Shown one piece after another: positions 17,758-27,302 of a stretch of DNA of 64,000 bases. This DNA is from Pseudomonadota bacterium. Lineage in GTDB: Bacteria > Pseudomonadota > Gammaproteobacteria > Burkholderiales > Rhodocyclaceae. How positions within the stretch are numbered: the first letter of the stretch is position 1; every line of letters begins with the position of its first letter. The stretch spans positions 62,001-126,000 of the forward strand of contig QQUN01000054.1 of the NCBI GenBank assembly GCA_008501585.1, written 5' to 3'. Made by a program: the position numbers and the translations under genes. The notes beneath the pieces are model-generated. The model worked only from the letters and a program-made list of their open reading frames with translations, was not told the DNA's origin and ran no database searches.

Positions 17758-18674
17758 TACGGGCTCCTGGGTTGCTGGCGCTGCTGGCGCCAGTCGGCAA
17801 GCGTGTGAACAAGGCCGTCGTCGAGGCCGATGGCGGGCTGCCAGCCGGTGGCGCGCAGCCGGGTGATGTCGCCGACGAGCAGGGGCGGGTCGTCGGCAGG
17901 CACGGCGATGGCGCCGAAGTCGGGGGTGCCGGTCCAGTGGATCAGCCGCGCCAGGGTGAGGACAATCTGGCGGAGCTGAACCGGCGTGCCTGAGGCAATG
18001 TTGAACACGCCGTCGTCGGTCACGTCGAGCAGGTGCGCGAAGGCCGCCGCGACATCATCCACATGCAGAAAATCGCGATATTGCCGGCCGTGGCTGCAGC
18101 GCACCGGGCCGCCGGTGTCCATGGCCTGCATGACCGAGGGGATCAGCCGGCCAGCCGCTTCGCCCGGGCCGTAAGGGAAGAACACCCGAGCCCAGGCCAG
18201 TTGCGTGTCGGTGTCGGCCAGCAGGTGGCGGGCCAGGCGGTGGGTGGCAAGTTTGGCTTCGCCGTAGAGGCTGCGCGGGACGCAGGGGGTGATGTCTTCG
18301 TGGCAGAAGCCATGTTGCCAGTCGTATTCGGCACAGGTGCCGGCGACTACGGCGCGCTTGCCGCCCGCCTGGGCGAAGGCTTGCAGCAGAGACAGGCTGG
18401 CGCGCATCCAGTGCAGATTGTCCGGGGCCTGCCAGAAGCGGCCGTGTTCGGTGTTCCAGGCCAGATGCAGCAGGTGGGTGGGGCGCAGGTGGCCGAGCAG
18501 TCGGGCGGTGGCGTCGGTGTCGAACAGATCCACCGCATGCCAGTGCGTCGCCGGGGTGTCGGTGTTGTGCGCCTGGCGGCTGAGGGCGCTGACCTGCCAG
18601 CCGCGTGCGGCCAACCGCGGCAGCACCGCGCGGCCGATGAAGCCGTTGGCGCCGGTGACCAGCACGTGCGTCAT
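17757..18674 (-). CDS. NAD-dependent epimerase/dehydratase (extended SDR), probable nucleotide-sugar ketoreductase
   Basis: 305 residues. The Rossmann motif is VTGANGFIGRAVL at residues 6-18. The active-site region includes GTCAEYDW and SLYGEAKLATHRL (YxxxK), then FFPYGPGE. In a pathway that makes a CDP-4-keto-6-deoxy sugar, this enzyme would most simply reduce the 4-keto group, but an epimerase is also possible. It overlaps the methyltransferase gene by 4 bases. Confidence 0.85.
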   Translation of the reverse strand: MTHVLVTGANGFIGRAVLPRLAARGWQVSALSRQAHNTDTPATHWHAVDLFDTDATARLLGHLRPTHLLHLAWNTEHGRFWQAPDNLHWMRASLSLLQAFAQAGGKRAVVAGTCAEYDWQHGFCHEDITPCVPRSLYGEAKLATHRLARHLLADTDTQLAWARVFFPYGPGEAAGRLIPSVMQAMDTGGPVRCSHGRQYRDFLHVDDVAAAFAHLLDVTDDGVFNIASGTPVQLRQIVLTLARLIHWTGTPDFGAIAVPADDPPLLVGDITRLRATGWQPAIGLDDGLVHTLADWRQQRQQPRSP

Positions 18675-19897
18675 GGGTACACCGTCAGTTCCGGGATGGC
18701 CGTGACAAAGCGCCCCCCCCAGTGCCGGACCTCGGCCATCTGGCCGATGACTTCGTCACGCAGGTTCCAGGGGAGGATCACGATCCACGCGGGCTTGTCG
18801 ACCATCAGATGGTCGGGGGCAACGACGGGGATGCGACTGCCGGGCAGGAACTTGCCCTGCTTGGCCGGGTTGCGGTCGACCACGTAGGCCAGCAGGTCGG
18901 CACGGATGCCGGCAAAGTTGATCAGCGTGTTGCCCTTGGCGGCGGCGCCGTAGGCCGCCACCCGCTCACCGCGCGCCTTGCAGTCGAGCAGGAATCTGGC
19001 AAAGGCGTTCTTGATCGACTCTGCGCGCGCCTGGAAGCGGCGGTAAGGGGGGCTTTGGGTGAGCCCGGCCCGGATCTCCCGCGCCTGCATGGCCGCCACC
19101 GTGGGCAGGACGCCATGTGGTCCGCCGGCACGCTGCGCGAAGACCCGCAGGCTGCCGCCATGGGTCGGCCATTCTTCGACGTCGAACACCTGCAGGCCGT
19201 TGGCTTCGAAGATGCGCGCTACGGCGGTCAGCGACAGATAGGAAAAGTGCTCGTGATAGATGGTGTCGAACTGGCAGTGCTCGAGCAGATTGAGCAGGTG
19301 CGGAAACTCGAAGGTGGCGACACCGGCTGGCGTGAGGAGTCGGGCGAAGCCGGCGACGAAGTCGTTGATGTCCGGCACATGGGCAAGCACATTGTTGGCG
19401 GCGATCAGATCGGCTTGCCGGTCCTGGGCTGCAAGTTCGTCCGCCAGGGCGGTGCCGAAGAAGCGCTCGATGCTGTCGATGCCTTTGGTGCGCGCGGCCG
19501 CCGCAGTGCTGGCCGTGGGTTCGATGCCGTAGCAGGGGATGCCTGCCGCCTTCACGTATTGCAGCAGATAGCCGTCGTTGGAGGCGATCTCGACCACGCG
19601 ATGCGACGGGGTGAGGCCGAAGCGCGCGAGCATTGTCGTGACATAGGCCTCGGCGTGCTTCAGCCAGGCGTCGGAAAAACTGCTGAAGTAGGCGTAGTCG
19701 GCGTCGAACAGCTGGTCGGCCTGAGTGAAGTCTTCGGTCTGAACCAGCCAGCAGTGTTCGCAGACCATCACGCGCAGCGGGTACCAGCGCTCGGGGTCGT
19801 TCAGCTGGTCGGCACGCAGATACGCATTCGATGGTGGCGAGGTCGCCAGGTCGACCAGCGGCAGCGTCAGCGGCGTGTGGCAGTGGCGGCATTTCAT
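18671..19897 (-). CDS. sugar C-methyltransferase (TylCIII/NovU-like; zinc-binding N-terminus)
   Basis: 408 residues. The N-terminal zinc site has CRHCHTPL (Cys3, Cys6) and VCEHCWLVQ, the SAM domain has VVEIASNDGYLLQYVKAAGIPCYGIEP, and the C-terminal C-methyltransferase domain has GAAAKGNTLINF. This three-part layout is that of enzymes that add a methyl carbon to C3 of 4-keto deoxysugars. It lies between the 3,5-epimerase-like gene and the reductase, with 4-base overlaps on both sides. Confidence 0.88.
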   Translation of the reverse strand: MKCRHCHTPLTLPLVDLATSPPSNAYLRADQLNDPERWYPLRVMVCEHCWLVQTEDFTQADQLFDADYAYFSSFSDAWLKHAEAYVTTMLARFGLTPSHRVVEIASNDGYLLQYVKAAGIPCYGIEPTASTAAAARTKGIDSIERFFGTALADELAAQDRQADLIAANNVLAHVPDINDFVAGFARLLTPAGVATFEFPHLLNLLEHCQFDTIYHEHFSYLSLTAVARIFEANGLQVFDVEEWPTHGGSLRVFAQRAGGPHGVLPTVAAMQAREIRAGLTQSPPYRRFQARAESIKNAFARFLLDCKARGERVAAYGAAAKGNTLINFAGIRADLLAYVVDRNPAKQGKFLPGSRIPVVAPDHLMVDKPAWIVILPWNLRDEVIGQMAEVRHWGGRFVTAIPELTVYP

Positions 19898-20481
19898 GGG
19901 GTCAGGCCTGTGAAGTCCGGGCGAACGCCGGGGAGCGCACGATCACGGTCGGAGCGCTCGACAACGGGGAGTGGCCAGTCGATGCCGAGGCGGGCGTCGA
20001 GCGCATCGATACCGTCCTCGGCCGCCGGGGTATAGGGTGCCGTGTGCAGATATAGCAGTTCGGTGTCGTCACCGAGTGTCTGCAGGCCATGGGCGAATCC
20101 TTCGGGAATGAGCAGGCCGATCTGGTTGTCGCGGGAAAGTACTTCGGCATGCCATTGCAGAAAGGTCGGTGAGTTGGCCCGCAGGTCGACCGCAACGTCG
20201 AACACCGCGCCGCGCAGGCACTGCACGAACTTGACCTCGGCGTGCGGTGGATGCTGGAAATGCAGGCCGCGAACCGTGCCGGCGGTGTAGGTGCGGGTGC
20301 GGTTGATCTGGGCAATTGCTGCGCCGACGCCGCAGGCGGCAAACAGGCTGCTGCAGTAGAGGCGCTCAAGCGCGCCGCGCGTGTCTTCCAGCGGAAAGCG
20401 CTGGACCCGTTTGAGCCCGGCCAGCGGCGTGTCTTCGACCAGAAAGCGCCCGTTGGCGACGCGACCGTCGGGGCCGGTCAT
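19894..20481 (-). CDS. dTDP-4-dehydrorhamnose 3,5-epimerase-like protein (RfbC/cupin family)
   Basis: 195 residues from ATG 20479-20481, which overlaps the rfbG stop as ATGA. Motifs: TRTYTAGTVRGLHFQHPPHAEVKFVQCLRGAVFDVAVDLR (catalytic His in GLHFQ) and IPEGFAHGLQTLGDDTELLY. In this operon the likely substrate is a CDP-4-keto-6-deoxyhexose rather than a dTDP sugar, because rmlA and rmlB are absent here. Longer upstream starts would run into rfbG. Confidence 0.85.
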   Translation of the reverse strand: MTGPDGRVANGRFLVEDTPLAGLKRVQRFPLEDTRGALERLYCSSLFAACGVGAAIAQINRTRTYTAGTVRGLHFQHPPHAEVKFVQCLRGAVFDVAVDLRANSPTFLQWHAEVLSRDNQIGLLIPEGFAHGLQTLGDDTELLYLHTAPYTPAAEDGIDALDARLGIDWPLPVVERSDRDRALPGVRPDFTGLTP

Positions 20482-21593
20482 GCGGGTCTCCCGAGTGCGG
20501 CGATGGCCGCTTCCTGCGCGGCGATTTGCGTCAGGCACAGCGCGGCTGCATCGGCGCCGTGCTGGACCTCGCGATACCACTGGGCCGTGCGGGCGAGGGC
20601 GTCGGGCAGCGGGCAGACCGGTTGCCAGCCCAGACGCGTGCGGGCCTGCGTGCAGTCGAGGCGCAGTTGGGCGGCTTCGTGCAGCACGTTGGCTGCCGGC
20701 GCATCGGTGTGCCAGCGGGCGGTGTCGCCCCAGTGATGGCAGAGGGCATCGGCCACCTCGGCGACGGGCAGGGCGTCGCGATTGTCGGGGCCGAAGTTCC
20801 AGCCGGTGGCATCGGCCGGATCATGCTGCAGCAGGCGGGCGGTCAGCAGCAGATAGCCCCACAGCGGTTCGAGCACATGCTGCCAGGGGCGCACCGCGGC
20901 AGGATTGCGGATGAGCGCCGACTGGTCTTGGGCGAAGGCGCGGATCATGTCGGGGATGAGGCGGTCTTCGGCCCAGTCGCCACCGCCGATGACATTGCCG
21001 GCGCGGGCAGAGGCCACCGCCACGCCGTGCTCGGACAGCCTTTCAGGCGGGAAAAAGCTCGCCCGCCAGCTCTCGACGACCAGCTCGGTGCAGCCCTTGC
21101 TGGCGCTGTAGGGGTCGGCCCCGCCCATGGCGTCGGTTTCGCGAAACCCGGCCGGTGGCAACTTGCCGGCGCGGTTGTCGTAACACTTGTCGCTGCTGAC
21201 CACGAGTACGGCACGGACCGAGCCGGTTGCGCGGACGGCCTCGAGCAGGTGAGCCGTACCCATGACATTGGTGGCAAAGGTGGCGACCGGTTCGCGGTAC
21301 GACAGGCGCACCAGCGGTTGCGCGGCCAGGTGCAGCACGATGTCGGGGCGGGCCCGTATCATGGCTGCGCGCAGGGCCTCGGGATCGCGAATGTCGCCAA
21401 AGTGGCTGTCGACATGCTGGTCGATGGCTGCCAGCGTGAACAGATCGGGGGTGGTATCGGGGGGCAGTGCGTAGCCATGGACCTCGGCGCCGAGGTGCTT
21501 GAGCCACAGGCTCAGCCAGCTGCCCTTGAAGCCGGTGTGGCCGGTCAGGAAGACCCGCCGGCCGGCGAAGGCGTTTCGGATCAGCTCCAGCAT
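20478..21593 (-). CDS. rfbG: CDP-glucose 4,6-dehydratase
   Basis: 371 residues. The NAD-binding motif is TGHTGFKGSWLSLWL; the active-site segment includes VVSSDKCYDNR, and YSASKGCTELVVESWR carries YxxxK. It converts CDP-glucose to CDP-4-keto-6-deoxyglucose. I chose ATG 21591-21593 (MLELIRNAF), which overlaps the rfbF stop by 13 bases; an ATG at 21618-21620 is possible but would add an unusual tail. It sits next to rfbF as in known CDP-sugar clusters. Confidence 0.92.
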   Translation of the reverse strand: MLELIRNAFAGRRVFLTGHTGFKGSWLSLWLKHLGAEVHGYALPPDTTPDLFTLAAIDQHVDSHFGDIRDPEALRAAMIRARPDIVLHLAAQPLVRLSYREPVATFATNVMGTAHLLEAVRATGSVRAVLVVSSDKCYDNRAGKLPPAGFRETDAMGGADPYSASKGCTELVVESWRASFFPPERLSEHGVAVASARAGNVIGGGDWAEDRLIPDMIRAFAQDQSALIRNPAAVRPWQHVLEPLWGYLLLTARLLQHDPADATGWNFGPDNRDALPVAEVADALCHHWGDTARWHTDAPAANVLHEAAQLRLDCTQARTRLGWQPVCPLPDALARTAQWYREVQHGADAAALCLTQIAAQEAAIAALGRPA

Positions 21594-22354
21594 TTCCACG
21601 GCGCCTTGCCCGAGGCCCACAGGCTTTCAAGCAGGTTCTTTTCGCGCAGGGTATCCATCGGCTGCCAGAACCCGCCGTGGCGGAAGGCGCGTAACTGGTC
21701 GCGGCGGATCAGCTCGGCGACCGGTTCGTTCTCCCAGGTGGTGGCGTCGCCGGCGATGGTGTCGATCACTTTGGGGGAGAGGACGAAAAAGCCGCCGTTG
21801 ATCAGGTTGCCGTCGCCTGCCGGCTTCTCCTTGAAACCGCTGACGGCGTCGCCCGCGAGTTCCAGCGTGCCGAAACGTCCGGGCGGAGCCACGGCGGTGA
21901 CGGTGGCGAGCTTGCCGTGTGCCTTGTGGTGGTGGGCGAGGGCGGTGAGGTCAACATTGCCGAGGCCGTCGCCGTAGGTGAAAAAGAAGGCGTCGTCATC
22001 TTCAAGGTAAGAGCGCACCCGGGCCAGGCGACCACCGGTCATGGTGTGTTCGCCGGTATCGACGAGGGTGACGCGCCAGGGCTCGGCGTGCTGCTGGTGG
22101 ACTTCCATGCGGTTGTCGCGCATGTCGAAGGTGACGTCGGAGGTGTGCAGGAAGTAGTTGGCGAAGTACTCCTTGACCACATACCCCTTGTAGCCGAGGC
22201 AGATGATGAACTCGGTCACGCCGTGGCAGGTGAAGATCTTCATCAGGTGCCACAGGATCGGGCGCCCGCCGATCTCGACCATCGGTTTGGGCTTGAGATG
22301 GGTTTCTTCGGACAGCCGGCTGCCCAGCCCGCCGGCGAGGATGACTGCTTTCAT
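21581..22354 (-). CDS. rfbF: glucose-1-phosphate cytidylyltransferase
   Basis: 257 residues, family length. The nucleotidyltransferase signature MKAVILAGGLGSRLSEETHLKPKPMVEIGGRPILWH is at the N-terminus, with FFTYGDGLGNVD and GFWQPMDTLREKNLLE later. It makes CDP-glucose from CTP and glucose-1-phosphate, the first committed step. It is the first gene of the operon, so its promoter should lie in the 97-base gap before it; I did not find a convincing element. Confidence 0.93.
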   Translation of the reverse strand: MKAVILAGGLGSRLSEETHLKPKPMVEIGGRPILWHLMKIFTCHGVTEFIICLGYKGYVVKEYFANYFLHTSDVTFDMRDNRMEVHQQHAEPWRVTLVDTGEHTMTGGRLARVRSYLEDDDAFFFTYGDGLGNVDLTALAHHHKAHGKLATVTAVAPPGRFGTLELAGDAVSGFKEKPAGDGNLINGGFFVLSPKVIDTIAGDATTWENEPVAELIRRDQLRAFRHGGFWQPMDTLREKNLLESLWASGKAPWKCWS

Positions 22355-22451
22355 GCGCACGCGCCTGTGGAATGATGGGTCTATGGTAGTCGTATCGGAT
22401 GCCGCCGGTGGTACGAACAGGCCGGGGTTTTCCCGCCTTTTCGGGTTTGGT

Positions 22452-23102
22452 TCAATCGGCCAGCAGCAGGTGTGGCGACGGTGTCGGCAGATGCACCCAG
22501 CCCTTGCGCAGCGTGTCGGGCGCGATCGCGCCGTAGCCCCAGGTGGCGGCATAGAAGGGCAGGGCGTTGGCGCTGGCCGATTCGCCGTCTTCGAGGCGGT
22601 CGCCCACGTAGGCGGCCTGCTCGGGGGCAATGCCGTGCTCGGCGAGCAGGCGGCCGATCATGGTGGCCTTGTTCGGCAGGCGCGGGGTGACCATGTCGAG
22701 CGCGTAAATGGCGTCGAAATGCTGGCGCCAGCCGAGCAGGTCGAGAATTTTCCGGGTGGGTGCAAGACGCTTGTTGGTGGCGATGTGCAGGGTGATGCCG
22801 TGCTGCCGGAGCTGTTCGAGCATGTCGCCCACGCCGGGGTAGGCGCTTGTCTGCTTGAGGCCGTCGCCGTCGTAGGCGGCCTTGAAGTGCTCGGCGAGGG
22901 TGTCGATGGTGGCCGGGTCGGTGCTGCCGCTGAGCAGTTGCAGGGTTTCGGTGAGCGGGGGGCCGATGATGTCGTCGGTGATGGGGCGCACCGGGGTGCG
23001 GCCGGCGGCGGCGAAGGCGGCGCTGAAGCTGGCGAGGATGGCCGGCGCGGAGTCGATCAGCGTGCCGTCGAGGTCGAAGATGATGTGGGCGTGGCGGGGC
23101 AT
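22452..23102 (-). CDS. HAD-family phosphatase (phosphoglycolate phosphatase-like)
   Basis: 216 residues from ATG 23100-23102. HAD motif I is FDLDGTLIDSAPAI (nucleophile Asp in DLDGT), motif II ATNKR, and the last motif YVGDRLEDGESASAN. A helical cap domain lies between motifs I and II. The substrate is not set by sequence; Gph-like enzymes clear phosphoglycolate. It ends 97 bases before rfbF and is probably separate from that operon. Confidence 0.85.
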   Translation of the reverse strand: MPRHAHIIFDLDGTLIDSAPAILASFSAAFAAAGRTPVRPITDDIIGPPLTETLQLLSGSTDPATIDTLAEHFKAAYDGDGLKQTSAYPGVGDMLEQLRQHGITLHIATNKRLAPTRKILDLLGWRQHFDAIYALDMVTPRLPNKATMIGRLLAEHGIAPEQAAYVGDRLEDGESASANALPFYAATWGYGAIAPDTLRKGWVHLPTPSPHLLLAD

Positions 23103-23161
23103 GGCGGGCGATGAGCGTGTGGGGGCTCCATTCTGGCATGCCCGGCGCGCGGGGGGCTGCC

Positions 23162-24913
23162 TCAGGCCATCATGACGCGGTTCTTGCCGGCGCGTTTGGC
23201 GCGGTACATGGCCTTGTCGGCGCGGTCGATGGCGGTGGCGGCGGATTCGTCGGCGTCGAGGCGGGCGACGCCGGCACTGAAGGTGATGAGCAGTTTCTGG
23301 CCTTCGGCGAGGAAGTAGCGGCTGGTGAGGGCACGTTGCAGGCGGGTGAGCGTGGCGACGGCGTTTTCGGCATCGGTGTCGGGCAGGACGATGACGAATT
23401 CTTCGCCGCCATAGCGCCCGAGGCTGTCCTGCGGGCGCAGGTTGGCGCGGATGATCTCGGCCAGGTGCTGGAGTGCGGCGTCGCCGGCGTGGTGGCCGTG
23501 GGTGTCGTTGATGCGCTTGAAGTTGTCGATGTCGAGCAGGCCGATGCACAGCGGGGTGCCGCGGCGCTGTGCGCGGGCGATCTCGCGTTCGAGGGCTTCG
23601 TCGATGCCTTTGCGGTTGAGTGCGCCGGTGAGTGCGTCGTGGCGGACCAGTTCGCTGGTGTGCTGCAGTTCGTTCTGCAGCTTGCTGATTTCGACGTTGG
23701 CGCGCTCGACCTGCTGCTGCAGCGAGGTGAGATCGTCGCGGGAGCGGCGGGCGTCTTCCTGGGCGATGCGCGTGTCGCGCAGCATCTCTTCGATCACGTT
23801 GGACAGCTCGCCGATGTCCTTGGCCTGGGCAATGCGCGCCGATGAGCGCTCGAGACTGTCGTGAAAACTGCCGGCGGAGTGGCTCATGTCGGCGAGGCGG
23901 TCGACGAAGCCGGCGAGCATCTGTTTGAGGCGCAACTGGGCGTCGGTGAGTTCCTGCTTGAGCCGGCCCTGCTGGTCGATGACGTCACGCAGTCGCCGTT
24001 CGACTTCATCGAGCACGCGGATGTCGAGCGGCTGCGAAAAGGCTTCGCTGACCACGCTGAGCTGGCCGCTCAGCCACTGGTCGTCGATGACCAGTTTGCT
24101 GATGTTGTCGATCAGCAATTGCAGCAGGGCGATCAGGGCGCGGCGGATGCCCGACTGGTCTTCTCCGCTCCATTCGAGTTTCAGGATCAGCTCGTGCAGG
24201 TCGGCCAGCAGCAGGGGTTGGTCGATGCGCGCGGGCCAGGGATTGAAGCGTTCGCCAAAGGCGGCAGCGCGTGACTGCAATGCCGGGGTGTCGGCGAGCA
24301 GGGCGCCCACGCCGCGGCGAAAGAGCTCGTCGAGGGCGTGGGCGAGTTCCGGTGCGGGGGCGGTCTCAGCGGCCGGCTCGCCCGTCGCGGGCGGCGCGTC
24401 GGTGTCGGTGCCGGTGGCGCCCTCTGGCGCGTCGTCGGAGGGGCCGGCATGCCAGTGCTGGAGCAGCTTGTTCAGCCGCCCGTAGAGTATCGGGGCGGTG
24501 CTGCTCGAGCCGTCGAGGACATGCTTGAGGGACTCTTTCTTGCGTGCCTTGGTGAGGCTGGCATGGTGGCGATCCATCTGCTCGATGATCTGCAGGATCA
24601 GCGGCGCCCAGGCAATGTCCTGGGTTTCGGTGGCCACCGCCAGTTCGGTTAGGGCGGCGCGGAGGGTAATCCAGCTCTGCTTGCCGATCGCTTCATCAAA
24701 GCGCCGTGCAAAGCGTTGTTGTGCTGGCGAACTGCGTGGCAACTCGGCGGCGATGCTGCGAAAGGTCTGGGCCGGAAAGCTGTCGTCATTCCGGGTGCCG
24801 GCAATGCGGTGGTAGTAGGCGCGGTAGTTGTCCGGTGTGGGGGCGACCCGATCCATGGCCAGTCGCTTGAGCGACTCGCGGGCGACGTCAGAGGGCGTGG
24901 TGAATTCCGTCAT
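23162..24913 (-). CDS. diguanylate cyclase (GGDEF domain)
   Basis: 583 residues from ATG 24911-24913. The last 170 residues are a GGDEF domain with the active motif RYGGEEFVIVLPD near residue 500 and the segment LCIGLLDIDNFKRINDTHGHHAGDAALQ. The long N-terminal part has no membrane helix; it contains a coiled coil (about 290-400) and an acidic Pro/Ala linker. The protein should make c-di-GMP in the cytoplasm and could act on YcgR. What its N-terminus senses is unknown. Confidence 0.92.
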   Translation of the reverse strand: MTEFTTPSDVARESLKRLAMDRVAPTPDNYRAYYHRIAGTRNDDSFPAQTFRSIAAELPRSSPAQQRFARRFDEAIGKQSWITLRAALTELAVATETQDIAWAPLILQIIEQMDRHHASLTKARKKESLKHVLDGSSSTAPILYGRLNKLLQHWHAGPSDDAPEGATGTDTDAPPATGEPAAETAPAPELAHALDELFRRGVGALLADTPALQSRAAAFGERFNPWPARIDQPLLLADLHELILKLEWSGEDQSGIRRALIALLQLLIDNISKLVIDDQWLSGQLSVVSEAFSQPLDIRVLDEVERRLRDVIDQQGRLKQELTDAQLRLKQMLAGFVDRLADMSHSAGSFHDSLERSSARIAQAKDIGELSNVIEEMLRDTRIAQEDARRSRDDLTSLQQQVERANVEISKLQNELQHTSELVRHDALTGALNRKGIDEALEREIARAQRRGTPLCIGLLDIDNFKRINDTHGHHAGDAALQHLAEIIRANLRPQDSLGRYGGEEFVIVLPDTDAENAVATLTRLQRALTSRYFLAEGQKLLITFSAGVARLDADESAATAIDRADKAMYRAKRAGKNRVMMA

Positions 24914-25037
24914 CGGTGGATTGGCGCCTGTGAAATGCGTGTGCGGGCGGCACACACAGGGTTATCGGGTGCGGGGCGGGCAACTTTAGTGCGTGCGTGT
25001 CGCCGGTCCGCGGCCCGGGTCGTGCGGTGCGCCGCAC

Positions 25038-25679
25038 CTATTCCACCAGGCCGAACTTGAGACCATAGTGGGTCAGTTCGGCATTGTTGCGCAGGCGCAT
25101 TTTCTCGAGCAGGCGAGCCCGGTAGACGCTGACCGTCTTGACGCTCAGATTCAGCTCCTCGGCAATCTGGGTAAGTGTCTTGCCCGAGGCGATCATGCAC
25201 AGCGTCTGGTATTCGCGGTCGGACAGCTTCTCGTGCAGCGGTCGGTCGGTGTCCTCGCCGATGGCGTCAGCCAGCTCCATGGCCAACGAGGCGCTGACAT
25301 ATTTCTTGCCGCTGGCCACCTGCCGGATTGCCGTGACCAGCTGCTCGGGCGCGCTCTGCTTGGTGAGGTAGCCTGCCGCGCCGGCCTTGAGTGCCCGGAT
25401 GGCGTACTGCTCCTCGGGATACATGCTGAGGATCAGGACCGGCAGCCGGGGGTGCTCCTTGCGGATCAGCTTGAGCGCATCGATGCCGTTGCGGTCGGGC
25501 ATGGAGACGTCCATCAGCACGACATCCCACTGGCCGTCGCGGCTGAGCTGGAGCGCTTCGACACCATTGCAGGCTTCGCCAGCCACTTCCATGTCTTCGA
25601 TGTCCGACAGAATCTGACGCAAACCCTGGCGGACGATGGCGTGATCGTCGGCGATCAGGACGCGAATGCGCTTGCTCAT
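25038..25679 (-). CDS. NarL/FixJ-family response regulator
   Basis: 213 residues. The receiver domain has the acidic pair in LIADDHAIV, phospho-acceptor Asp in VLMDVSMPD near residue 56, and Lys in LTKQS. The C-terminal LuxR helix-turn-helix reads LSDREYQTLCMIASGKTLTQIAEELNLSVKTVSVYRARLLEKM. It overlaps the histidine kinase gene by ATGA, so the two form a pair. I chose ATG 25677-25679 because it overlaps the kinase stop. Targets are not evident. Confidence 0.92.
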   Translation of the reverse strand: MSKRIRVLIADDHAIVRQGLRQILSDIEDMEVAGEACNGVEALQLSRDGQWDVVLMDVSMPDRNGIDALKLIRKEHPRLPVLILSMYPEEQYAIRALKAGAAGYLTKQSAPEQLVTAIRQVASGKKYVSASLAMELADAIGEDTDRPLHEKLSDREYQTLCMIASGKTLTQIAEELNLSVKTVSVYRARLLEKMRLRNNAELTHYGLKFGLVE

Positions 25680-27184
25680 GAGGCAATTTCCTGGTGAGTG
25701 GGTGGGGCGAGCGGGACGACCACCTGAATCCGCGTGCCGTGCGGCGCACGTTGGGTGACATCGACACAACCGCCCAGGCTGGTGACCCGTTCGCGCACAC
25801 CGCGCAGGCCGAACGAGTGCGGCTTGCTCAGGTCGGCCGCTGCCATGCCCACGCCGTCGTCGGCCACTTCCAGGCTGACGCCGTCGCCGGTGTGAATGAG
25901 GCGGATCTCCACATTCTGCGCCTTGGCATGTTTGCTCACATTGGTGAGCGATTCCTGGAAGATCCGGAACAGCGCGATCGACTCGGATTCGGGCAGCTCG
26001 ATGTCGTCATCGGCGCACAGCACATGGCAGTGGATGCCGGTGCGCCTGGAAAAATCTTCGGCATGGCTCTCGATGGCGGCGGCCAGGCCAAAGTCCTTCA
26101 GGATGCCGGGGCGCAATTCGCGCGTGACCCGGCTGACGGTGTCGATCGCCTCGTCGATGAGTGTTTCGATCCGCGCCACCTGGTCGCGCAGCTGCTCAAC
26201 CGGCGCCTCCAGGCGCGAGGCCATCAGCGAGGTCGAGAACTTGAGCGCCACCAGATGTCCGCCGAGAACATCGTGCACATCCCGCGCGATGCGTTCCCGT
26301 TCGTCCTCCTTGGCGCTTTGCAGGTGACTGGACAGTGCCTTCAGATGCGCCTGCGAGTCCCGCAACTCGGCCTCGGTCTGCTTGCTGTGCGTGATGTTCC
26401 ACATCACGCCTTCCCAGATGGCCCGGCAGGCACTGTCATAGCGAACCGAGCCGCGGATGTTGATCCATTTGGTATCCCCCGCATCGGTCTCGATCCGCCC
26501 CTCCCAGTTCAGGCGTGCGCCTGTCCGCGCCGACGCTTCCAGCGCCGCCTCGAGCGCAGTGCGGTCATCCGCCAGCAGCAACCGGAAGAAATGCCCGCCA
26601 TCCTCGCACAGCTGTTTCGCCGATACACCGAGCAGCATGTCGGTTGCATCGCTGGCATAGGCAAAGCCTAGTTGCGAGTCCGCCCGCCGCATCAGCTGAA
26701 AGATCACCCCCGGCGTGCTGGCCGCCACCGCCTGAAAGCGCGCGTCGGCCTCATGCTGCGCCGCGAGGGCCTGGCTGCGCTGACGGCGGTTTTCCGCCTC
26801 GCGAACCTCCCGCTCGACGGCGGGAATGAGCCGCTCGAGCTGGTTCTTGCTCAAGTAGTCATGCGCTCCGGCGCGCATCGCCGCAATGGCCGTCTCTTCG
26901 CGAATGGCGCCCGAGACGATGATGAAAGGCACGTCCAGTTCAAGCTGCTTGATGATCCCCAGCGCCGCAATGGCACTGAAACCGGGGAGATCGTGGTCGC
27001 TGATGACCACATCCCACGACCGCTGGCGCAGCGCCGCCTCGGTCTGCTCGGGCGTGTCCACCCGCGCGATGTCCAGGCTGTAGCCCCCGCTGCGAAAACG
27101 GTGGATCAGCAACAGGGCATCGTCCTCGTTGTCTTCGATCAGGAGCAGGCGCAGGCGAGCTGCCTGCGCGGAGTCTGGAACCAT
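25676..27184 (-). CDS. histidine kinase with receiver and PAS domains (HisKA_3 type)
   Basis: 502 residues. The order is a receiver domain (LLLIEDNEDDALLL, DVVISDHDLPG), a PAS region (about 145-270), HisKA_3 with the phospho-His in RIARDVHDVLGGHLVALKF, and HATPase_c with VADDGVGMAAA and FGLRGVRERV. There are no membrane helices, so it senses inside the cell. It pairs with the overlapping NarL-type regulator. An N-terminal receiver in front of PAS suggests it also takes phosphate from another kinase. Confidence 0.92.
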   Translation of the reverse strand: MVPDSAQAARLRLLLIEDNEDDALLLIHRFRSGGYSLDIARVDTPEQTEAALRQRSWDVVISDHDLPGFSAIAALGIIKQLELDVPFIIVSGAIREETAIAAMRAGAHDYLSKNQLERLIPAVEREVREAENRRQRSQALAAQHEADARFQAVAASTPGVIFQLMRRADSQLGFAYASDATDMLLGVSAKQLCEDGGHFFRLLLADDRTALEAALEASARTGARLNWEGRIETDAGDTKWINIRGSVRYDSACRAIWEGVMWNITHSKQTEAELRDSQAHLKALSSHLQSAKEDERERIARDVHDVLGGHLVALKFSTSLMASRLEAPVEQLRDQVARIETLIDEAIDTVSRVTRELRPGILKDFGLAAAIESHAEDFSRRTGIHCHVLCADDDIELPESESIALFRIFQESLTNVSKHAKAQNVEIRLIHTGDGVSLEVADDGVGMAAADLSKPHSFGLRGVRERVTSLGGCVDVTQRAPHGTRIQVVVPLAPPTHQEIAS

Positions 27185-27302
27185 CGTGGGTTTGCCGCCG
27201 CCGCGTAGTGAAATCCGTCGCCCGTGATTATGCCGCGTGCCGCCGAGCCCACCAAGCCGATAGTGCGCGGCGCTGCCGGCTTGCGCTATACTTCGGCCCC
27301 TT

